A stretch of 8,212 nt of DNA from assembly GCA_947623645.1 (NCBI GenBank), contig CANQHK010000051.1:1-8212 (forward strand), in the 5' to 3' direction. The notes beneath the pieces were generated by a model. That model saw only the letters and a program-made list of their open reading frames with translations. It did not search any database and had not been told where the DNA came from. Both the position numbers and the translations under genes were made by a program. The stretch is from an uncultured Bacilli bacterium. Its GTDB lineage: Bacteria; Bacillota_I; Bacilli_A; RF39; UBA660. This document shows positions 5,764 to 8,212 of the stretch, one piece after another. Each line of letters starts with the position of its first letter. The first letter of the stretch is position 1.

Positions 5764-7023
5764 TTAGGACAATTGGTATGGATCTTCCATCGTTCCTGTT
5801 CCACCAGTTGTTGTAAGCCCTGCTTTTAAACGAATTACTGGACGAAGTCCATAAGCACTTGTTCCAAAATAACTATTTACGACTTCATCGAACGGATACC
5901 ACTGTACTCCAGAGGTATCTGTATCATCGTAAGATGCTGCAAACCAATAAAGTCCACCATTGCTGATTAAATCTTTTTTAAATCCACAAACTTCTTGATT
6001 GTAAACATCTCCACAAGCTTGTGCTCCTTCTATTGGTGTATAGAGATATCCTCCCTCTGATTCTGTAAGTCCGGCAGTAATTTCTTTGAAATCTTCATTT
6101 CCAATTGCATGGATATCTTCCTCATTAGAGCAATCCTCTACGTAATCACTGTTACAATATTTTTTCGCTTGCTCATTGGCTTTTTTGATGTAATCTTTAT
6201 TTCCTACAGATTCTTCTCTTACATTACATTCTGGTGAACCGGCTGAAATTAGATAAATTCGATCTTCTTTGATATAAGCAACTCTCCAACCATGAACTGT
6301 AAATGTGCTCGAACTGTCACTACAATATCCGTATGTACCCTCTGCTGTTGTACCTTCATTAGCATTATATCCTAAGCAAGAATCTTTACTTTCTGCTTCC
6401 ATATTTCCACTTACATCGTCGCTTCCATTTTTACATCCATTATTTCCAACGTATGCTACGTAATCTCCTTGTTTTACAACATTAAGTAGTTCTGTTTCTC
6501 CTTCTACTTCCGTTTTCCCTCCTTGTGGAATGCTGTTCGTAATTTTGTATTCTTTTTCTTGGAATTTTATTTCATCGATACTTCCCGTTGTACCCCGTGC
6601 TCCAAAATGGATTGTAACTTGACTCTCACCATCATTTTTAATGTATACAGTAATTTCTTTTGTTCCATTTTTTTCGATTTTTCCACTTGGGCTATCTTTC
6701 GTTGCTTCAAGATATCCTACTGCAACACTTGTCATATCATCATCACTTGTATAATACAATTGATAATTACTTTCTTTATCTGGATTTTTTAAAGTTACCT
6801 TTTCTGTCTTTTCTTCTTTTGCTTCTACAACAATATCTGCATAAGTAGAATCATTGACTAGATAATTAACAGTTGAAACTTTTCCATTATTTTCTCCATT
6901 TACAAGTTTATCATTCGTATCTTGCACTTCCAAAAAAAGCCCTGCTGCAATTGCAATAACTCCTACTACGGAAATCAATATTGGAAGTATTTTGGATGGT
7001 TTCTTTTCTTCAATTTCTTTCAT
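5764..7023 (-). CDS. Membrane-anchored extracellular protein with C-terminal GLRPV-type domain
   Basis: A 419-residue protein. A short charged N-terminus (MKEIEEKKPSK) precedes one hydrophobic segment (about 12-32), which has no lipobox and is most likely an uncleaved anchor with the rest outside the cell. Residues about 45-165 are Thr/Val/Lys-rich and beta-like (YIKNDGESQVTIHFGARG). Residues about 187-400 carry eight cysteines (197, 216, 234, 266, 290, 298, 337, 346), an even number suited to disulfides, plus GWRVAYI and YLISAGSPEC motifs. The C-terminus has GGLYWFAASY and GLRPVIRLK, then a GTGTMEDPYQLS tail. This ending resembles DUF6273/C-type-lectin-like surface domains, by recall only. 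Start at 7023 has an AGAGGG site about 8 bases upstream. It lies 28 bases after the small coiled-coil gene and ends at its own terminator. Function unknown; an adhesin or surface-binding role is inferred. Confidence 0.82.
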   Translation of the reverse strand: MKEIEEKKPSKILPILISVVGVIAIAAGLFLEVQDTNDKLVNGENNGKVSTVNYLVNDSTYADIVVEAKEEKTEKVTLKNPDKESNYQLYYTSDDDMTSVAVGYLEATKDSPSGKIEKNGTKEITVYIKNDGESQVTIHFGARGTTGSIDEIKFQEKEYKITNSIPQGGKTEVEGETELLNVVKQGDYVAYVGNNGCKNGSDDVSGNMEAESKDSCLGYNANEGTTAEGTYGYCSDSSSTFTVHGWRVAYIKEDRIYLISAGSPECNVREESVGNKDYIKKANEQAKKYCNSDYVEDCSNEEDIHAIGNEDFKEITAGLTESEGGYLYTPIEGAQACGDVYNQEVCGFKKDLISNGGLYWFAASYDDTDTSGVQWYPFDEVVNSYFGTSAYGLRPVIRLKAGLTTTGGTGTMEDPYQLS

Positions 7024-7051
7024 TTTTCGTCCCTCTCTATTCTTTTCCTTT

Positions 7052-7222
7052 TTAATTTAAAACATTGCTAGGCAATGCCTCTTCTATTTCTTTTGGTTCT
7101 TCAATTGAAGTCTTATTTGCTGTTAACTCTTTTTTTAGATTTTCTATTTCCTCCATAATTTGTTTTTGATTTGTAAAAATTGCTTTTAAATATTCTAATA
7201 TTTCTTCTTCCACCGCATTCAT
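7052..7222 (-). CDS. Small predicted coiled-coil protein
   Basis: A 56-residue frame with ATG at 7220-7222 and TAA at 7052-7054. AGGAGGT lies 8 bases upstream of the ATG and a good promoter precedes that. The sequence is charged and heptad-like: hydrophobic residues at Ile8, Leu9, Leu12, Ile15, Ile22, Ile26 and Leu29 among Glu/Lys, suggesting a helix or coiled coil over about 3-35. A Pro-containing acidic tail ends in LPSNVLN. There is no signal peptide or membrane segment, so it is probably cytoplasmic. It is the first gene of a two-gene unit with the membrane-anchored protein. I do not recognise a family; it is too short to be a DGR Avd protein. Confidence 0.72.
   Translation of the reverse strand: MNAVEEEILEYLKAIFTNQKQIMEEIENLKKELTANKTSIEEPKEIEEALPSNVLN
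7063..7077 (-). promoter_or_regulatory. Small hairpin at the end of the coiled-coil gene
   Basis: A 6-bp perfect inverted repeat CATTGC/GCAATG with a 3-base loop lies in the last codons of the 56-residue gene. On the minus strand it is followed by only four T. It could lower read-through into the membrane-protein gene or be incidental; it is too weak to call a terminator. Confidence 0.3.
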
Positions 7223-7243
7223 TATTTTTTACCTCCTATAATA

Positions 7244-7272
7244 AAGATAGCATATTGATTGGAAAAAGTAAA
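7244..7272 (-). promoter_or_regulatory. Promoter of the coiled-coil/membrane-protein unit
   Basis: On the minus strand TTTACT (7267-7272, four of six) and TATCTT (7244-7249) are separated by exactly 17 bases, and TG-C (7250-7252) makes an extended -10. The ribosome binding site of the 56-residue gene follows about 10 bases downstream, giving a very short leader. An alternative TATTAT lies just downstream. Confidence 0.5.
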
Positions 7273-7375
7273 GAAAAAACGAAAATAAACTTTTAAAATT
7301 ATTTGTTTTTATTTCATAATAAATTATATTAACATCTTAAAAAGAGAAAAGTATATTTATAGATTGGATGAACAT

Positions 7376-7457
7376 GTTCTCTACGAAAAGTAGTCATTTG
7401 CTTTAAGAATTTTAGAGGTTTTCTACGAATGAAATTAACGTAGGTATTGTCTACTAA
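7376..7457. repeat. CTAC/GTAG repeat cluster downstream of the variable gene
   Basis: Two near-identical 12-base direct repeats, GTTYTCTACGAA, lie at 7376-7387 and 7418-7429 (one mismatch, 42 bases apart start to start). Short inverted CTAC/GTAG pairs surround them: CTAC/GTAG at 7381-7393 with a 5-base loop, and CTACG/CGTAG at 7423-7443 with an 11-base loop. A further CTAC follows at 7452-7455. The cluster begins 12 bases past the stop codon of the variable protein. No ORF and no terminator-like T-run are visible in 7273-7469, so this may be structured RNA, a 3' recognition element or coincidence. Confidence 0.4.
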
Positions 7458-7469
7458 AGTTGTGAAATC

Positions 7470-8212
7470 TTATATATCTGTACCTGTTAGAACAAGACGG
7501 GAACCGAAGTCTATGTAGACACCACCTGTGTCCCTAGCGAAGGAGAATTGGCCTGCCAAAACTCCAGAGTAGAAAGACCCGCCTCGAACGACCCAGGGGC
7601 TCGCAGCCTCAACAAAGTGCGAAGCGTCGGCAAACCAGGCATTATGATCTCGCTGATTTCCATCTTTATCATAATATCTGTAAAATGGGCCCATTTCTCC
7701 AGTTGCATCTCCAAGAATACGATAATTATAACTTGTTTGATTACTACTACTCGGATATTTATCAAAATAAGCAGCATAAGTCGTTAAATCAGAATCCGTG
7801 ATTCCAGATGCAACACCAGTTGAATTTTTTAAAGCATAGTTTTCCATATAGGATGCCATATATTCGCTAGTACCACCTGCCATATCATAAATTCCTGTGA
7901 TATTTCCAGTAGTGGAAGCCAAATATCCAATGGGTGTATTATACGGTTGAGTCTTATCAAGTTCTGTTCCATATTCTCCTTGACTACTACTTTGGTCAAG
8001 ATTTGGTGCTGAAGAATATCCTGTTTTAAAATGGCTGTTGTTATTAATCCGAATTTTACTTCCAATTCCGTATTCTGATTGAGTTAGGTATGCTACTGCT
8101 CCCCATTCTGTATTTTTCATCATATGACTTCCTAAATTTTGTTTATATCCAAGTGCTGTATGAAAAATATTTCCTATGGTTATATTTCTCCATGCATAGG
8201 TATTTGGTTTTA
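7470..8212 (-). CDS. FGE/C-type-lectin-like surface protein, DGR-target type (5' truncated)
   Basis: The open frame runs from the stop at 7470-7472 to the right edge without an in-frame stop, so this is the last 247 or so codons of a longer gene. The ATGs at 8118-8123 are internal: the reading continues upstream through NTYAWRNITIGNIF and LGYKQNLGSHMMKNTEWGAVAYL, and no ribosome binding site precedes them. Family marks are the MKNTEWGAVAYL segment, IRINNNS, and GIYDMAGGTSEY (about 7858-7900), which corresponds to the DMxGNVWEW motif of formylglycine-generating-enzyme folds. The C-terminus has SPWVVRGGSF ... GSRLVL, matching the closing VRGGSW ... GFRLV strands of that fold. Such proteins in gut Firmicutes commonly carry a pilin-like or anchor N-terminus (off-window here). 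Catalytic use is unlikely; binding of variable ligands is inferred. The last ~50 codons have strikingly different composition. Confidence 0.8.
   Translation of the reverse strand, partial: KPNTYAWRNITIGNIFHTALGYKQNLGSHMMKNTEWGAVAYLTQSEYGIGSKIRINNNSHFKTGYSSAPNLDQSSSQGEYGTELDKTQPYNTPIGYLASTTGNITGIYDMAGGTSEYMASYMENYALKNSTGVASGITDSDLTTYAAYFDKYPSSSNQTSYNYRILGDATGEMGPFYRYYDKDGNQRDHNAWFADASHFVEAASPWVVRGGSFYSGVLAGQFSFARDTGGVYIDFGSRLVLTGTDI
7491..7640 (-). other. Candidate DGR variable region (adenine-depleted C-terminus)
   Basis: By hand count, these 50 codons have 18 A in 150 bases on the coding strand (12%) against 47 T (31%). Twenty of the 50 codons end in C. GC over 7501-7640 is about 57%, compared with about 33% in 7741-7860 of the same gene. 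Error-prone copying of adenines in a template rich in AAC codons, as in diversity-generating retroelements, produces this pattern: scattered NNC codons, low A, and conserved scaffold residues (WVVRGGS, AG, F, R, TGG, SRLVL). The position at the extreme C-terminus of a C-type-lectin-like fold is the standard site of DGR variable regions. The template repeat and reverse transcriptase are not in the window, so this remains an inference. Confidence 0.6.

Noticed and set aside
7370..7379. Perfect palindrome GAACATGTTC resembling a Gram-positive LexA (SOS) box
   Set aside because: The Bacillus-type box is GAAC-N4-GTTC; here the half-sites are only 2 bases apart. It lies about 100 bases upstream of the nearest promoter. 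A 10-base palindrome can easily occur by chance.
1..7469. DGR template repeat within the window
   Set aside because: I looked for a second copy of the scaffold (for example the CGTCTTGTTCTA end) and for AAC/GTT-rich GC-rich blocks on both strands; the only dense cases are ordinary coding sequence such as the IF2 G domain.
7511..7787. Overlapping ORFs on both strands across the GC-rich C-terminus
   Set aside because: They arise because the composition shift removes stop codons in other frames; none has a ribosome binding site or recognisable protein sequence.
7470..8123. Reading the variable protein as a complete 217-residue gene starting at the ATG pair 8118-8123
   Set aside because: The frame stays open to the window edge with family-like sequence upstream (NTYAWRN, LGSHMMKNTEW), and no ribosome binding site precedes these ATGs.
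1..8212. Mycoplasma-type genetic code (TGA = Trp)
   Set aside because: TGA terminates infB (845-847) and the 447-848 gene at ATGA junctions, and tryptophans in NusA/IF2-type genes are TGG, so the standard code applies.
1..8212. tRNA, rRNA or CRISPR array
   Set aside because: No cloverleaf-like CCA/TTCGA pattern with matching stems and no regularly spaced repeats were seen.

Overview
The window looks like a chromosome fragment of a low-GC, Bacilli-like Firmicute, probably a host-associated (gut-type) lineage related to the Mollicutes. The base composition is AT-rich, Shine-Dalgarno sites are strong and GGAGG-like, and the order rimP-nusA-ylxR-infB-rbfA is the Firmicutes translation/transcription-factor operon. 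TGA is used as a stop (ends of infB and of the 447-848 gene) and Trp is TGG, so this is the standard bacterial code and not the Mycoplasma code. All supported genes are on the minus strand, so transcription runs from high to low coordinates.

Right edge (7470-8212): the 3' part of a surface-type protein with a formylglycine-generating-enzyme/C-type-lectin-like domain. Its last ~50 codons (about 7491-7640) differ sharply in composition from the rest of the gene: GC about 57% by hand count, only ~12% adenine on the coding strand, and many NNC codons. This is the signature expected of the variable region of a diversity-generating retroelement (DGR) target gene. No template repeat or reverse transcriptase lies in the window, so any such element must be off-window or act in trans. 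The 247-base gap after it (7223-7469) holds CTAC/GTAG repeats and the promoter of the next unit.

7272-5715: a self-contained two-gene unit. It has an extended -10 promoter, a 56-residue predicted coiled-coil protein, a 419-residue membrane-anchored extracellular protein with eight cysteines and a C-terminal GLRPV-type fold, and a clear Rho-independent terminator.

5696-4699: an Rpn/PD-(D/E)XK-type nuclease ('putative transposase') gene. It is preceded by its own candidate promoter and an 11-residue leader ORF that has a strong ribosome binding site and ends at the nuclease gene's ribosome binding site.

4650-82: the rimP-nusA-ylxR-infB-(unknown)-rbfA operon. It starts at an extended -10 promoter with a hairpin leader and ends at a terminator overlapping the rbfA stop codon. 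The genes overlap or are separated by only 27 bases, indicating translational coupling. Departures from the Bacillus arrangement are: RimP consists of its N-terminal domain only; ylxQ is missing; and an unrecognised 133-residue gene sits where ylxP (DUF503) would be. The products act in transcription elongation/antitermination (NusA), 30S maturation (RimP, RbfA), RNase P modulation (YlxR) and initiation (IF2).

Left edge (1-80): a consensus-like promoter directly after the rbfA terminator, leading into a short ORF and the possible start of a further minus-strand gene cut by the window edge.
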